64,000 bases of DNA, from assembly GCA_965199665.1 (NCBI GenBank), contig OZ241208.1, positions 1,550,001-1,614,000 on the forward strand. The letters are read 5' to 3'. This document shows, one piece after another, positions 41,179-49,820 of the stretch (the stretch's first letter is position 1; the number at the start of each line of letters is the position of its first letter). Both the position numbers and the translations under genes were made by a program. The DNA comes from JAVVHH01 sp965199665. GTDB taxonomy: Bacteria; Pseudomonadota; Alphaproteobacteria; Acetobacterales; Acetobacteraceae. The notes under the pieces are model-generated. The model worked only from the letters and a program-made list of their open reading frames with translations, was not told the DNA's origin and did no database searches.

Positions 41179-42508
41179 GCCGCCATTCGGTGACGCCGCC
41201 GGGCTTGTCCTCGAAGGCGATGCCGCGGGCCAACCAGTCCGCGCGGATCGCGTCGGCGCGGGCGAAGTCCCGTGCCTTGCGGGCGGCGATGCGCTCGGCG
41301 ATGGCCGCCTCCACCGCATCGGCGTCGATGCCGCCCTGGAACCACGCCGTCGCCGTCTGCCCCAGCAGGCCCAGCAGCCCGCCCGCCGCCTTCAGCCCGG
41401 CAGCCGCCCCTGCGTCGCCGGCCAACGCGCGCCCGGCCAACTCGTGCATCGCGGCAAAGGCGGCGGGCGTGTTGAGGTCGTCGCACAGCGCCTCTAGCAC
41501 GCTGCCCGGCACCTCACCCGGCGCGACGTCGCCCATCGCGCGGTAGAAGCGGTCCAGGTCGCCCTGCGCGTCCCGCAGCGCGTCGAAGTTGAACTCGAGC
41601 GTCGACCGGTATTGCGCCCGCAACAGCAGTAGCCGCGCCGCCTCGGCCGGCGCGCGGTCGAGCACCTCGGGGATCGTGTAGAAATTGCCCAGCGACTTCG
41701 ACATCTTCTCGCGCCCGGACAGCAGCATCCCCGCGTGCAGCCAGACCCGCGCGAAACCGCTGCCGGGCAGCGCGCACAGGCTTTGCGCCCGCTCGTTCTC
41801 GTGGTGCGGAAAGATCAGGTCGCCGCCGCCGCCATGGATGTCGAAGGTCTCGCCGAGATATTTCCAGCTCATCGCGCTGCACTCGATGTGCCAGCCCGGC
41901 CGACCCCGTCCCCAGGGCGAGTCCCAGCCCGGCATGTCGGGGGCGGAGGGCTTCCACAGCACGAAGTCGCCGGGGTCCCGCTTGTAGGGCGCCACCTCGA
42001 CCCGGGCGCCCGCCAGCAACTCGTCCGGGCTGCGGCCGGAAAGGGCGCCGTAGCTCTCGAAGGCGGCGACGGCGAACAGCACGTGGCCGTCCGCCGCATA
42101 GGCATGGCCGTTCTCGATCAAGCGTTCGATCAGCACGATCATTTCGGCCACGTGCTCGGTCGCCCGCGGCTCGCGATCGGGCGGCAGGTTGCCAAGCGCG
42201 GCCATATCGGCATGGAACTGCGCGGTCGTGCGCGCCGTCACCGCCGCGATCGGCTCGCCGGTGGCGGCCGCCCGCTCGTTGATCTTGTCGTCCACGTCCG
42301 TGATGTTGCGCACGTAGGTGACCCGCGGGAACAAGTGCCGCAGTAGCCGGGCCAGCACGTCGAACACGGTCAGCGTGCGGGCATTGCCGATATGGGCGAG
42401 GTCGTAGACGGTGGGGCCGCAGACGTAGAGCCGCACGTGCTGCGGATCGAGCGGCGCGAAGATCTCGCGCCGCCGCGTCATGCTGTTATGGAGCGAAAGG
42501 GCCGGCAT
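41171..42508 (-). CDS. cysS: Cysteinyl-tRNA synthetase
   Basis: 445 residues from the ATG at 42508, which gives the usual MPALSLHNSMTRRREIF N-terminus (an ATG at 42553 adds 15 residues without homology). Zinc ligand Cys30 in LYVCGPTVYD, the HIGN motif follows at 39-42, further zinc ligands in GWHIECSAM and GGDLIFPHHENE, and KMSKS in REKMSKSLGN. Charges tRNA-Cys. It is divergent from the peptidoglycan-binding lipoprotein gene and upstream of the methyltransferase gene. Confidence 0.96.
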   Translation of the reverse strand: MPALSLHNSMTRRREIFAPLDPQHVRLYVCGPTVYDLAHIGNARTLTVFDVLARLLRHLFPRVTYVRNITDVDDKINERAAATGEPIAAVTARTTAQFHADMAALGNLPPDREPRATEHVAEMIVLIERLIENGHAYAADGHVLFAVAAFESYGALSGRSPDELLAGARVEVAPYKRDPGDFVLWKPSAPDMPGWDSPWGRGRPGWHIECSAMSWKYLGETFDIHGGGGDLIFPHHENERAQSLCALPGSGFARVWLHAGMLLSGREKMSKSLGNFYTIPEVLDRAPAEAARLLLLRAQYRSTLEFNFDALRDAQGDLDRFYRAMGDVAPGEVPGSVLEALCDDLNTPAAFAAMHELAGRALAGDAGAAAGLKAAGGLLGLLGQTATAWFQGGIDADAVEAAIAERIAARKARDFARADAIRADWLARGIAFEDKPGGVTEWRRT

Positions 42509-42608
42509 CGCCGCTGTTTGATCCAGCCGCGGCAGCGTGGCAACGGGCAGCATTGAAGCGGCGCGGCGATTTGGCCATGGTGGGCGCGTCGTTCACATGG
42601 GTTCAACG

Positions 42609-43289
42609 ATGCCTCGCTTCGCCTTTGCCTTGTTGCCTCTCGCCGCCTTGGCCGCTTGTGCCGGCCCGCCGCTCGGCCCGTTGGTGCCCGTGCTGCCCGC
42701 GCCGGGCAAACCCTACGCGCAGTTCCGCGCCGAGGACGACCGCTGCCGCTTCGACGCGAACGAGCGGGTCGCCGGGCAGGCCCAGTATGCCAATAGCCGC
42801 GCGGTCGGCATCGGCGCGCTGACCACGGTCGCCGGCACCGCGCTGGGCGCCGTCGTTGGCGGTGGCCGCGGCGCGGCGGTCGGCGCCGTGACCGGCGGCG
42901 GGCTCGGCATCGGGCTCGGCGCCGGCAGCAGCGCGGGCGCCCAAGGCGGCATCCAGGCGCAATACGACGCGATCTACGCGCAATGCATGTACAGCTACGG
43001 CAATCAGGTGCCGGGGACCGCGCCGGTGGTCGGCTACCAGCCGGTCCCCGAGGCGGTGCCGGTGGTCGTGCCGGTGCCCGAACCGGCCCTCATCCGCAGC
43101 CCGCTCACCCGTGACATCCAGCGCCAGCTTCGCCGGCGCGGCTACTATGCCGGCCCGACCGACGGGTTCAACGGCCCGGCGACGACGGCGGCCATCCAGT
43201 CGTTCCAGGCCACCCACGGCCTCGCTCCGGACGGCGTGCCGTCGCCTTACCTGCTCGCCGTCGTGCGCCGTACCCCGCCCGGCGCCTAG
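42609..43289 (+). CDS. Lipoprotein with glycine zipper and peptidoglycan-binding domain
   Basis: 226 residues. A lipobox LAAC puts the lipidated Cys at 17. Residues about 60-115 form a Gly/Ala-rich glycine-zipper membrane segment (GTALGAVVGGGRGAAVGAVTGGG). A PxP linker leads to a C-terminal PG_binding_1 domain (SPLTRDIQRQLRRRGYYAGP and GPATTAAIQSFQATHG) that should bind peptidoglycan. It may tether the outer membrane to the wall. ATG 42609 is chosen for the signal; 42597 adds four residues. Confidence 0.83.
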   Translation: MPRFAFALLPLAALAACAGPPLGPLVPVLPAPGKPYAQFRAEDDRCRFDANERVAGQAQYANSRAVGIGALTTVAGTALGAVVGGGRGAAVGAVTGGGLGIGLGAGSSAGAQGGIQAQYDAIYAQCMYSYGNQVPGTAPVVGYQPVPEAVPVVVPVPEPALIRSPLTRDIQRQLRRRGYYAGPTDGFNGPATTAAIQSFQATHGLAPDGVPSPYLLAVVRRTPPGA

Positions 43290-43295
43290 CGCGGC

Positions 43296-44330
43296 ATGAA
43301 GGTCTTCTGGGACGAGATCGAGCAACGGCACGCGCCCGAGTTCTTCCTGCAACGCGGCGTGGTCCGCTCGAACTTCGAGGTTCCGGCGCGAGCGACGGCG
43401 CTGCTGGAGGGTGTGGCTGCGCTCGGCCTGCGTCCGGAGCGGCCGCCGCCGATGGCCGACGGCGCGCTCGAGCGGGTCCACACCCGGCCGTATCTCGACT
43501 TCCTGCGTGATGCGCATGCCGAGTGGGCCGCCGTGCCGGGCGCCGGCCCGGAGGTGGTCGCCAACATCCACCCGACTCCCGAGATGCTGGCGCATGGCGC
43601 GCGGCTGGAGGGCGGCGGCCTGATCGCGCGGGCCGGCTGGTTCGCGGCCGACACGTCGTGCCCGATCGGCGCCGGCAGCTGGGCGGCGATCGAGGCGGCC
43701 GCCGCGGGCGCGCTCGCCGCCGCGGACGAAGTTGCCGCGGGTCGCCCGGCCTATGCGTTGGCGCGCCCGCCGGGTCACCATGCCTACCCGGCGCGGGCGG
43801 GCGGGCACTGCTACGTCAACAATGCCGCCCTTGCCGCCGAAACGCTGCGGCGCGCCGGCGCCGCCCGGGTCGCCGTGCTGGACATCGACAGCCATCACGG
43901 CAACGGCACGCAGGGCGTGTTCTGGGACCGCGGCGACGTGTTCTTCGCCTCTCTCCACGGCGACCCGGTCGGCTACTATCCCTGGTATGTCGGCCATGCC
44001 GGCGAGCGCGGCGCCGGGGCCGGCGAGGGGGCGAACCTCAACCTGCCGCTGCCCCGCGGCAGCGACGATGCCGCCTGGCTCGCCGCGCTGGACACCGCAC
44101 TGGCCGCCATCGACCGCTTCGGCGCCGATGCAATGGTGGTCAGCCTCGGCTTCGATGCCTCCGAGCACGAACCGCTCAACTACCTGTCCGTCACCGCCGA
44201 CGGTTTCGCCCGCGCCGGGGAGCGCATCGCCGGGCGTCACCGCGCCGCCGCCCTCATTCAGGAGGGCGGCTACGATACGGCGCGGCTCGGCGCCCTGCTG
44301 CAGCGTTTCCTGGCCGCCTTTCTGTCATGA
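43296..44330 (+). CDS. HDAC-family deacetylase (acetylpolyamine amidohydrolase-like)
   Basis: 344 residues of the arginase/deacetylase fold. Catalytic His161-His162 (RPPGHHAYP), Zn ligands Asp198 and His200 (DIDSHHGNG) and a third Asp in SLGFDASEHEP; the late QEGGYD loop carries the transition-state residue of the family (Tyr in GGY). Substrate is probably an acetylated polyamine or small amine. Its stop overlaps the comM start (ATGA). Confidence 0.92.
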   Translation: MKVFWDEIEQRHAPEFFLQRGVVRSNFEVPARATALLEGVAALGLRPERPPPMADGALERVHTRPYLDFLRDAHAEWAAVPGAGPEVVANIHPTPEMLAHGARLEGGGLIARAGWFAADTSCPIGAGSWAAIEAAAAGALAAADEVAAGRPAYALARPPGHHAYPARAGGHCYVNNAALAAETLRRAGAARVAVLDIDSHHGNGTQGVFWDRGDVFFASLHGDPVGYYPWYVGHAGERGAGAGEGANLNLPLPRGSDDAAWLAALDTALAAIDRFGADAMVVSLGFDASEHEPLNYLSVTADGFARAGERIAGRHRAAALIQEGGYDTARLGALLQRFLAAFLS

Positions 44331-45829
44331 TCGCCCGCATCCTGTCCTTCGCGTTCAGCGGGATCGAGGCGGTTCCGGTCGAAGTACAGGTGCAGATCTC
44401 GTCGGGCCTGCCGGCCTTCCTGGTCGTCGGCCTGCCGGACAAGGCGGTGGGCGAGGCGCGCGAACGGGTGCGGGCGGCGCTGACCGCCATGGGTCTGGCG
44501 CTGCCGCCCAAGCGGGTGCTGATCAACCTGGCGCCGGCGGACCTGCTCAAGGAGGGCAGCCATTTCGACTTGCCGATCGCCTTGGCGGTGCTGTCGGCGA
44601 TGGACGTGCTGCCGCGGGAGGAAACGGCGGAATATGCCGCGCTCGGTGAGTTGTCGCTCGATGGCAGCATCTCGGCCGTCTCCGGCGTGCTGCCGGCGGC
44701 GGTGGCGGCGAGCCAACGTCGGCTCGGGCTGATCTGCCCGGCCTCGCAGGGCGGCGAGGCGGCATGGGCCGGCTCAGTCGACGTGCTGCCGGCGCCCGAC
44801 CTGCTCGCCCTGGTCAACCACTTCCGCGGCACCCAGGTGCTGGCGCCGCCCGAGCCGGCCGGCGCGCAGGTGGCGGCGGGTTTCCCCGATCTGGCGGAGG
44901 TGCGCGGGATGGAGACGGCCAAGCGGGCGCTCGAGATCGCCGCAGCCGGCGGGCACAACCTCATGCTGGTCGGGCCGCCCGGCGCGGGAAAGAGCATGCT
45001 GGCCGCGCGGCTGCCGCCATTATTGCCCGACCTGGCGCCGGCGGAGGCGCTCGAGGTGAGCATGATCCACTCGGTCGCCGGGCTGCTGGAAGGCGGGCGG
45101 CTGGTGATGCGCCCGCCCTTCCGCGAGCCGCATCACGGCGCCTCACAGGCCGCGTTGGCCGGTGGCGGCGTGCGCGCCAAACCTGGCGAGGTCAGCCTGG
45201 CGCACCGGGGCGTGCTGTTCCTCGACGAGTTGCCGGAATTCCCCCGCGCGGCGATCGAGGCGTTGCGCCAGCCTTTGGAGAGCGGCCGCACGACCGTGGC
45301 CCGCGCCGCCGCGCACGTGACCTATCCGGCGCGCTTCCAGCTCGTCACCGCGATGAACCCCTGCCGCTGCGGCCATCTCGGCGACGCCTCCCGCGAGTGC
45401 AACAAGGCGCCGCGCTGCGGGGAAGATTACATGGGGCGTATCAGCGGTCCGCTGCTCGACCGCATGGACCTCGTCGTGGCGGTGCAGCCGGTGCCGCCCG
45501 TGGAACTGTCCCGCGCGCCGTTGGGCGAGGCCAGCGAGACGGTGGCCGCCCGCGTGCAGGCCGCTCGCGCCACCCAGCGCGACCGCTACGGCGAGAGCGG
45601 CCCCCGCACCAATGCAGAAGCCGAGATCGGCCGCATCGAGCTGGAGCCGGAGGCGCGGTCGCTGGCGGAGCAGGCGGCCGATCGGCTCCGGCTCTCCGCC
45701 CGCGGCTTCACCCGCGTGCTCCGGGTGGCCCGCACGATCGCCGACCTGGCCCGGGCCGACCGGGTGCGCCGGGCCGAGGTCGCCGAAGCGCTCGCCTACC
45801 GGCACCGGATCCCCGGCCGGCCGGCCTGA
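44327..45829 (+). CDS. comM: ComM/YifB family AAA+ ATPase
   Basis: 500 residues: N-terminal Lon-like domain (LPAFLVVGLPDKAVGEARERVRAAL), a linker, then an MCM/Mg-chelatase-type AAA+ core with Walker A GPPGAGKS at 216-223 and Walker B VLFLDELPEF; a cysteine cluster NPCRCGHLG...CNKAPRCG is conserved in the family. ComM is a DNA helicase that promotes branch migration during natural transformation. Start overlaps the deacetylase stop. Together with the ComEA-like gene it suggests possible competence, inferred only. Confidence 0.95.
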   Translation: MIARILSFAFSGIEAVPVEVQVQISSGLPAFLVVGLPDKAVGEARERVRAALTAMGLALPPKRVLINLAPADLLKEGSHFDLPIALAVLSAMDVLPREETAEYAALGELSLDGSISAVSGVLPAAVAASQRRLGLICPASQGGEAAWAGSVDVLPAPDLLALVNHFRGTQVLAPPEPAGAQVAAGFPDLAEVRGMETAKRALEIAAAGGHNLMLVGPPGAGKSMLAARLPPLLPDLAPAEALEVSMIHSVAGLLEGGRLVMRPPFREPHHGASQAALAGGGVRAKPGEVSLAHRGVLFLDELPEFPRAAIEALRQPLESGRTTVARAAAHVTYPARFQLVTAMNPCRCGHLGDASRECNKAPRCGEDYMGRISGPLLDRMDLVVAVQPVPPVELSRAPLGEASETVAARVQAARATQRDRYGESGPRTNAEAEIGRIELEPEARSLAEQAADRLRLSARGFTRVLRVARTIADLARADRVRRAEVAEALAYRHRIPGRPA

Positions 45830-45838
45830 GCTAACACG

Positions 45839-45886
45839 GAGCAACTTTCTCCGGCCAAATCGACTCGGTTCGGACGGAGGTTGCTC
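45839..45886. terminator. 48-base imperfect hairpin after comM
   Basis: GAGCAAC (45839-45845) pairs with GTTGCTC (45880-45886); inside, CTCCG pairs with CGGAG after a TTT bulge. It begins 10 bases after the comM stop and ends on the stop codon of the convergent small gene. Probably a bidirectional terminator; an RNA structure of other use is possible. Confidence 0.5.
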
Positions 45887-46176
45887 TAGCGCCCGTATTG
45901 GTTACGCGGCGCCTGGTTCGGGTAGCCGTTTTGCGGATAGGCGCCGTTCTGCGACCCGCCGCGGCCGGCATCCGCCCGCTCCCCATCCTGCCTGCCCTGG
46001 CGGTAGCCGCGCTCGTAGGCCTCGCGCACGGCCTGCTCGGCGGCAGCCGGGTTCTGCGCCTGGTTGCCGGGGAGGAGTTGCTGCAGCAAGCCCTGCGGAA
46101 TCTGGGCCCGTGCGACCGGCGGGGCGAGACAAGCCAGGCCGGCGGCAACGGCCAGCAAGGGGATCGATATGCGCAT
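45886..46176 (-). CDS. Small secreted Gln/Asn-rich protein
   Basis: 96 residues. Signal peptide 1-23 (VARAQ), followed by IPQGLLQQLLPGNQAQNPAAAEQA, a short helix AVREAYERGYRQGRQDGERAD, and a Gly/Asn/Pro/Tyr tail (QNGYPNQAPRNQYGR). No known domain; similar small proteins occur in Rhodospirillales. GGAGG lies four bases before the ATG at 46176. It converges with comM across a hairpin, and its promoter must lie in the 173-base gap shared with ffh. Confidence 0.7.
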   Translation of the reverse strand: MRISIPLLAVAAGLACLAPPVARAQIPQGLLQQLLPGNQAQNPAAAEQAVREAYERGYRQGRQDGERADAGRGGSQNGAYPQNGYPNQAPRNQYGR

Positions 46177-46249
46177 GTTTCCTCCAGAGTTCGCGCGGCA
46201 CGGGACGTGACGCCGCTCCATGCAACGAACGCGCGACTGCCCGTTCGGA

Positions 46250-46278
46250 TTGACAGTGACGGCCCTCGCCGGTAAAGC
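46250..46278 (+). promoter_or_regulatory. Candidate promoter of the ffh-rpsP-rimM-trmD-rplS operon
   Basis: Perfect TTGACA (46250-46255), 17-base spacer, TAAAGC (46273-46278), about 72 bases before the ffh ATG. The -10 box is weak but spacing is ideal. Confidence 0.5.
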
Positions 46279-46349
46279 CCGCCGCAGTTCCAAACGCCGC
46301 TCCGCGTGCCCGCGCAGCGGCGCCTTTGCATTTGAGAGGACGCGCTTCC

Positions 46350-47732
46350 ATGTTCGACACGCTGTCGGGCAAGCTTTCCGATGTCGCCGACCGGCTGCGT
46401 GCCCGCGGCCGCCTGTCGGAAAGCGACATCGCGGATGCCCTGCGCGAGGTCCGCCTGGCGCTGCTGGAAGCCGACGTGGCGCTGCCGGTGGTGCGCGACT
46501 TCATCAACGGCGTGCGCGAGCGGGCGTTGGGCACGGAGGTGCTGGAGAGCGTCAGCCCGGGCCAGATGGTCATCAAGATCGTCAACGACCAGCTCGTGGA
46601 GGCGCTCGGCGGTGCCGGTGCGGTGCCGCTCAACCTGCAGGCCGCGGCGCCGATCCCGTTCCTGATGGTCGGGCTGCAGGGCTCCGGCAAGACGACCACG
46701 TCCGGCAAGCTGGCGCTGCGGCTATCCCGCCGCGACAAGCGCCGGGTGCTGCTCGCCTCGCTCGACACGCAACGCCCGGCCGCGCAGCTCCAGCTGCAGC
46801 AGCTCGCCGAGCAGGTCGGCGTCGCTTCTTTGCCGATCGTGCCCGGGCAGACCCCGGTCGAGATCGCCCGCCGCGCCATGGAGACGGGCCGGCGCGAAGT
46901 GTTCGACATCGTCATCCTCGACACCGCCGGCCGGCTGTCGATCGACGAGGCGTTGATGGACGAGGTCCGCGCCGTCCGCGAGGCGACCAGCCCGGCCGAG
47001 ACCCTGCTCGTGGTCGACGCCATGACCGGTCAGGACGCGGTCAACACCGCGCGCGCCTTCAACGAGGCGCTGGGCGTGACCGGTATCGTGATGACCCGGA
47101 TGGACGGCGATGCCCGCGGCGGCGCCGCGCTGTCCATGCGGCAGATCACCGGCGCGCCGATCAAGCTCACCGGCGTCGGCGAGAAGCTGGATGCGCTGGA
47201 GGACTTCCACCCGGAGCGCGTCGCCGGGCGCATCCTGGGCATGGGCGACGTGGTCGGGCTGGTCGAGAAGGCCAGCGAGACCATCGAGCAGGAGGATGCC
47301 GAGCGGCTGGCCAAGCGCATGATGCGCGGTCAGTTCGATTTGGAGGACTACGCCAACCAGCTCAAGCAGATCACCAAGATGGGCAGCCTGTCCGGTATCC
47401 TCGGCATGCTGCCCGGCGTCGCCAAGATCAAGAACCAGCTGGACGACGCCAAGCTGGACACCGGCATCCTCAAGCGCCAGGGCGCGATCATCTCCTCGAT
47501 GACCAAGGCCGAGCGCAAGGCGCCGGACATCATCAAGGCGAGCCGCAAGAAGCGCATCGCCGCCGGGTCGGGGGCGACGGTGCAAGAGGTCAACCGGCTG
47601 CTCAAGCAGTTCGACGACATGTCGACCATGATGAAGCGGATGAGCAAGCTGGGTCAGAAAGGCCTGATGCGGCAGGGCATGGGCGCCCTGATGCCGAAGG
47701 GCATGGGCCAGCAGAATCGCCGTCCGTTCTAA
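46350..47732 (+). CDS. ffh: Signal recognition particle protein Ffh
   Basis: 460 residues. N domain to about 100, then the GTPase G domain (GLQGSGKTTT at 108-117, DTAGRL, TRMDGDARGG), then the Met-rich M domain with MGSLSGILGMLPG and a MGALMPKGMG tail, which binds signal peptides and 4.5S RNA. Start ATG 46350 with GAGAGGA nine bases upstream; a TTG at 46326 adds eight residues. First gene of a translation operon whose order matches many alphaproteobacteria. Confidence 0.97.
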   Translation: MFDTLSGKLSDVADRLRARGRLSESDIADALREVRLALLEADVALPVVRDFINGVRERALGTEVLESVSPGQMVIKIVNDQLVEALGGAGAVPLNLQAAAPIPFLMVGLQGSGKTTTSGKLALRLSRRDKRRVLLASLDTQRPAAQLQLQQLAEQVGVASLPIVPGQTPVEIARRAMETGRREVFDIVILDTAGRLSIDEALMDEVRAVREATSPAETLLVVDAMTGQDAVNTARAFNEALGVTGIVMTRMDGDARGGAALSMRQITGAPIKLTGVGEKLDALEDFHPERVAGRILGMGDVVGLVEKASETIEQEDAERLAKRMMRGQFDLEDYANQLKQITKMGSLSGILGMLPGVAKIKNQLDDAKLDTGILKRQGAIISSMTKAERKAPDIIKASRKKRIAAGSGATVQEVNRLLKQFDDMSTMMKRMSKLGQKGLMRQGMGALMPKGMGQQNRRPF

Positions 47733-47757
47733 ACCAAACAACGAAGGAAGTTAGTTT

Positions 47758-48093
47758 ATGGGCCTGAAGATCCGTCTTTCCCGCGCCGGCGCCAAGAAGC
47801 GGCCGTATTACCACATCGTGGTCGCCGATAGCCGCAGCCCGCGCGACGGCCGGTTCCTGGAGAAGGTGGGCAGCTACAACCCGATGCTGCCGGCCGAGCA
47901 TGCCGAGCGCCTGCGCCTGCAGAACGACCGCATCCAGCATTGGATGGACGAGGGTGCGCTGCCGACCGATCGCGTGGCGCGCTTCCTCGGCCATGCCGGG
48001 CTGGCGCCGATGCCGGCGTATCGTGAGCAGCCGATCCAGTCCGCGCCGAAGAAGAAGGCGCAGGAGCGCGCCAAGGCCGCCGCCGCGGGCTAA
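47758..48093 (+). CDS. rpsP: 30S ribosomal protein S16
   Basis: 111 residues. GLKIRLSRAGAKKRPYYHIVVADSRSPRDGRFLE at the N-terminus is diagnostic; the usual KVGSYNP segment follows. The alphaproteobacterial C-terminal extension is basic and Ala-rich (PKKKAQERAKAAAA). AAGGAAG lies before the ATG. Assembles the 30S central and 5' domain. Confidence 0.97.
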   Translation: MGLKIRLSRAGAKKRPYYHIVVADSRSPRDGRFLEKVGSYNPMLPAEHAERLRLQNDRIQHWMDEGALPTDRVARFLGHAGLAPMPAYREQPIQSAPKKKAQERAKAAAAG

Positions 48094-48096
48094 TCG

Positions 48097-48630
48097 GTGG
48101 GGGACGGGCGCATCCTGATGGGCGTGATCGGCCGGCCGCACGGGGTCCGCGGGCTGCTGCACGTCCATTCCTATGCCGATGGCGACCTGGCCGCGTACGC
48201 GCCGCTGCTCGACGATCGGGGCCGTGCCTGGTCGATCGCCTGGCGCGGCGAGGGGATCGCCGAGTTGCGCGACGGCTCCGGCGCCCCGGTGTCCGACCGA
48301 ACCGCGGCGGAGCGCCTGGTCAACGTGAAGCTGTTCGTGGAGCGCGACAGGCTACCCGCGCCGGACGAGGACGATTTCTACTGGTCGGACCTCCTCGGCA
48401 TGCAGGCGGTCCGCCCGGACGGTGCGGCGTTGGGCCGCGTCGTGCAGGTGCACGAATACGGTGCCGGGCCGAGCCTCGAGATCGAGGGCGGGCTGTTGGT
48501 GCCGTTCACCAAGGCCTGCGTGCCGTCGGTCGACGTCGCGGGCCGGGTCGTCACCGTCGTCCCTCCTGCCGAGATCCTGGTGCCTTCCCCCGCGGGAGAC
48601 GACCAGCGTTTCGACGAGGCGTCGTCATGA
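48097..48630 (+). CDS. rimM: Ribosome maturation factor RimM
   Basis: 177 residues: N-terminal RimM domain (LMGVIGRPHGVRGLLHVHSYAD) and C-terminal PRC-barrel (YWSDLLGMQAV, VPFTKACVPSVDVAGR). Helps 16S 3'-domain maturation by binding S19. GTG start at 48097, three bases after rpsP. Its stop overlaps the trmD ATG (ATGA). Confidence 0.95.
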   Translation: MGDGRILMGVIGRPHGVRGLLHVHSYADGDLAAYAPLLDDRGRAWSIAWRGEGIAELRDGSGAPVSDRTAAERLVNVKLFVERDRLPAPDEDDFYWSDLLGMQAVRPDGAALGRVVQVHEYGAGPSLEIEGGLLVPFTKACVPSVDVAGRVVTVVPPAEILVPSPAGDDQRFDEASS

Positions 48631-49322
48631 GTTGGCGCGCGACCGTCTTCACCCTGTTTCCGGACATGTTCCCGGGGCCGCTCGGCCAGTCGCTCGCCGG
48701 CAAGGCGCTCGGCCGGCAGTGGTCGCTCGATGTGTCCGATATCCGCGCCGCCGGCGCCGGACGTCACCGAACCGTTGACGACACCCCGTTCGGCGGCGGC
48801 GCCGGCATGGTGATGCGCCCCGACGTGTTGGACGCGGCGATCGGCCCCGACGACGAACGGCCGCTACTCTACCCGTCGCCGCGCGGTGCCGTGCTCACCC
48901 AGGCTCGTATCCGCGCGCTCGCCGATGGGCCCGGCGTCCGCCTGCTTTGCGGGCGCTACGAGGGCGTCGATCAGCGCCTGCTCGAGGCGCGCGGTGCCGA
49001 GGAAGTCAGCATTGGCGACTACGTGCTGTCCGGCGGCGAGCTGCCGGCGCTGGTGCTGCTCGATGCCTGCGTCCGGCTGCTGCCGGGTGTCATGGGCGCG
49101 GCAGCCTCGGCAGAGGAAGAAAGCTTCAGCGCCGGCCTGCTCGAATATCCCCATTACACCCGCCCCGCCGACTGGCAGGGACGGGAGGTGCCCTCCGTCC
49201 TGCTCTCCGGCCACCACGCGGCCATCGCGGCCTGGCGGCGCGCGGAAGCGGAACGACTGACCCGGCGGCGCAGACCCGATCTGTGGCGCGCCCTGATGGA
49301 CACGGCGCAAGTCGCGCCCTAA
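48627..49322 (+). CDS. trmD: tRNA (guanine-N1-)-methyltransferase TrmD
   Basis: 231 residues. SPOUT trefoil knot with LLCGRYEGVDQRLLE and EVSIGDYVLSGGELPALVLLDA binding SAM; the catalytic Asp lies in the HHRTVDD-like region RHRTVDDTPFGGGAGMV. Makes m1G37 in tRNAs, preventing frameshifting. Overlaps rimM by four bases and is followed by rplS. Confidence 0.97.
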   Translation: MSWRATVFTLFPDMFPGPLGQSLAGKALGRQWSLDVSDIRAAGAGRHRTVDDTPFGGGAGMVMRPDVLDAAIGPDDERPLLYPSPRGAVLTQARIRALADGPGVRLLCGRYEGVDQRLLEARGAEEVSIGDYVLSGGELPALVLLDACVRLLPGVMGAAASAEEESFSAGLLEYPHYTRPADWQGREVPSVLLSGHHAAIAAWRRAEAERLTRRRRPDLWRALMDTAQVAP

Positions 49323-49346
49323 CAAGCTGCAAGAAAGGACGACTTC

Positions 49347-49763
49347 ATGAACATCATCCAGAAATTCGAGGCGGAGCAGATCGCCCGGCTCTCCGAGGCG
49401 CGCGCGGTTCCCGAGTTCCGGCCGGGCGATACCCTGCGGGTGATGGTCAAGGTCGTCGAGGGCGAGCGGACCCGCGTCCAGGCCTATGAGGGCGTTTGCA
49501 TCGCGCGGTCCAACAAGGGCCTCGGCAGCAACTTCACCGTGCGCAAGATCAGCTACGGCGAGGGCGTCGAGCGCGTGTTCCCGCTTTACGCGCCGACCAT
49601 CGCAGAGATCGCCGTCGTCCGCCGCGGCGACGTCCGCCGCAGCAAGCTGTATTATCTGCGCGGCCGCAGCGGCAAGTCGGCGCGGATCGCCGAGCGGGCT
49701 CGCGACGTGACGGAAAAGGCGCCGACCCCGCCGGTCGCGCCGACTGCCGCCGCGGCCGAGTAA
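49347..49763 (+). CDS. rplS: 50S ribosomal protein L19
   Basis: 138 residues. Recognised by FRPGDTLRVMVKVVEGERTRVQAYEG, GLGSNFTVRKISYGEGVERVFPLYAP and LRGRSGKSARI. The C-terminal 20 residues are an Ala/Pro tail. Lies at the 30S-50S interface. AAGGAC is a usable binding site ten bases before the ATG. Last gene of the translation operon; a hairpin follows before leuC. Confidence 0.97.
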   Translation: MNIIQKFEAEQIARLSEARAVPEFRPGDTLRVMVKVVEGERTRVQAYEGVCIARSNKGLGSNFTVRKISYGEGVERVFPLYAPTIAEIAVVRRGDVRRSKLYYLRGRSGKSARIAERARDVTEKAPTPPVAPTAAAAE

Positions 49764-49774
49764 GCCGTGCCGAC

Positions 49775-49796
49775 CCCCGGGCCCAGTCGCCCGGGG
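49775..49796 (+). terminator. Hairpin in the rplS-leuC gap
   Basis: CCCCGGGC (49775-49782) pairs perfectly with GCCCGGGG (49789-49796) around a CCAGTC loop. It could end the ribosomal transcript or act in the leuCDB leader. The loop is complementary to GACTGG at 49808-49813, next to the leuC ribosome binding site. No T-run. Confidence 0.5.
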
Positions 49797-49820
49797 ACAG
49801 AACGACAGACTGGGGGCCAG

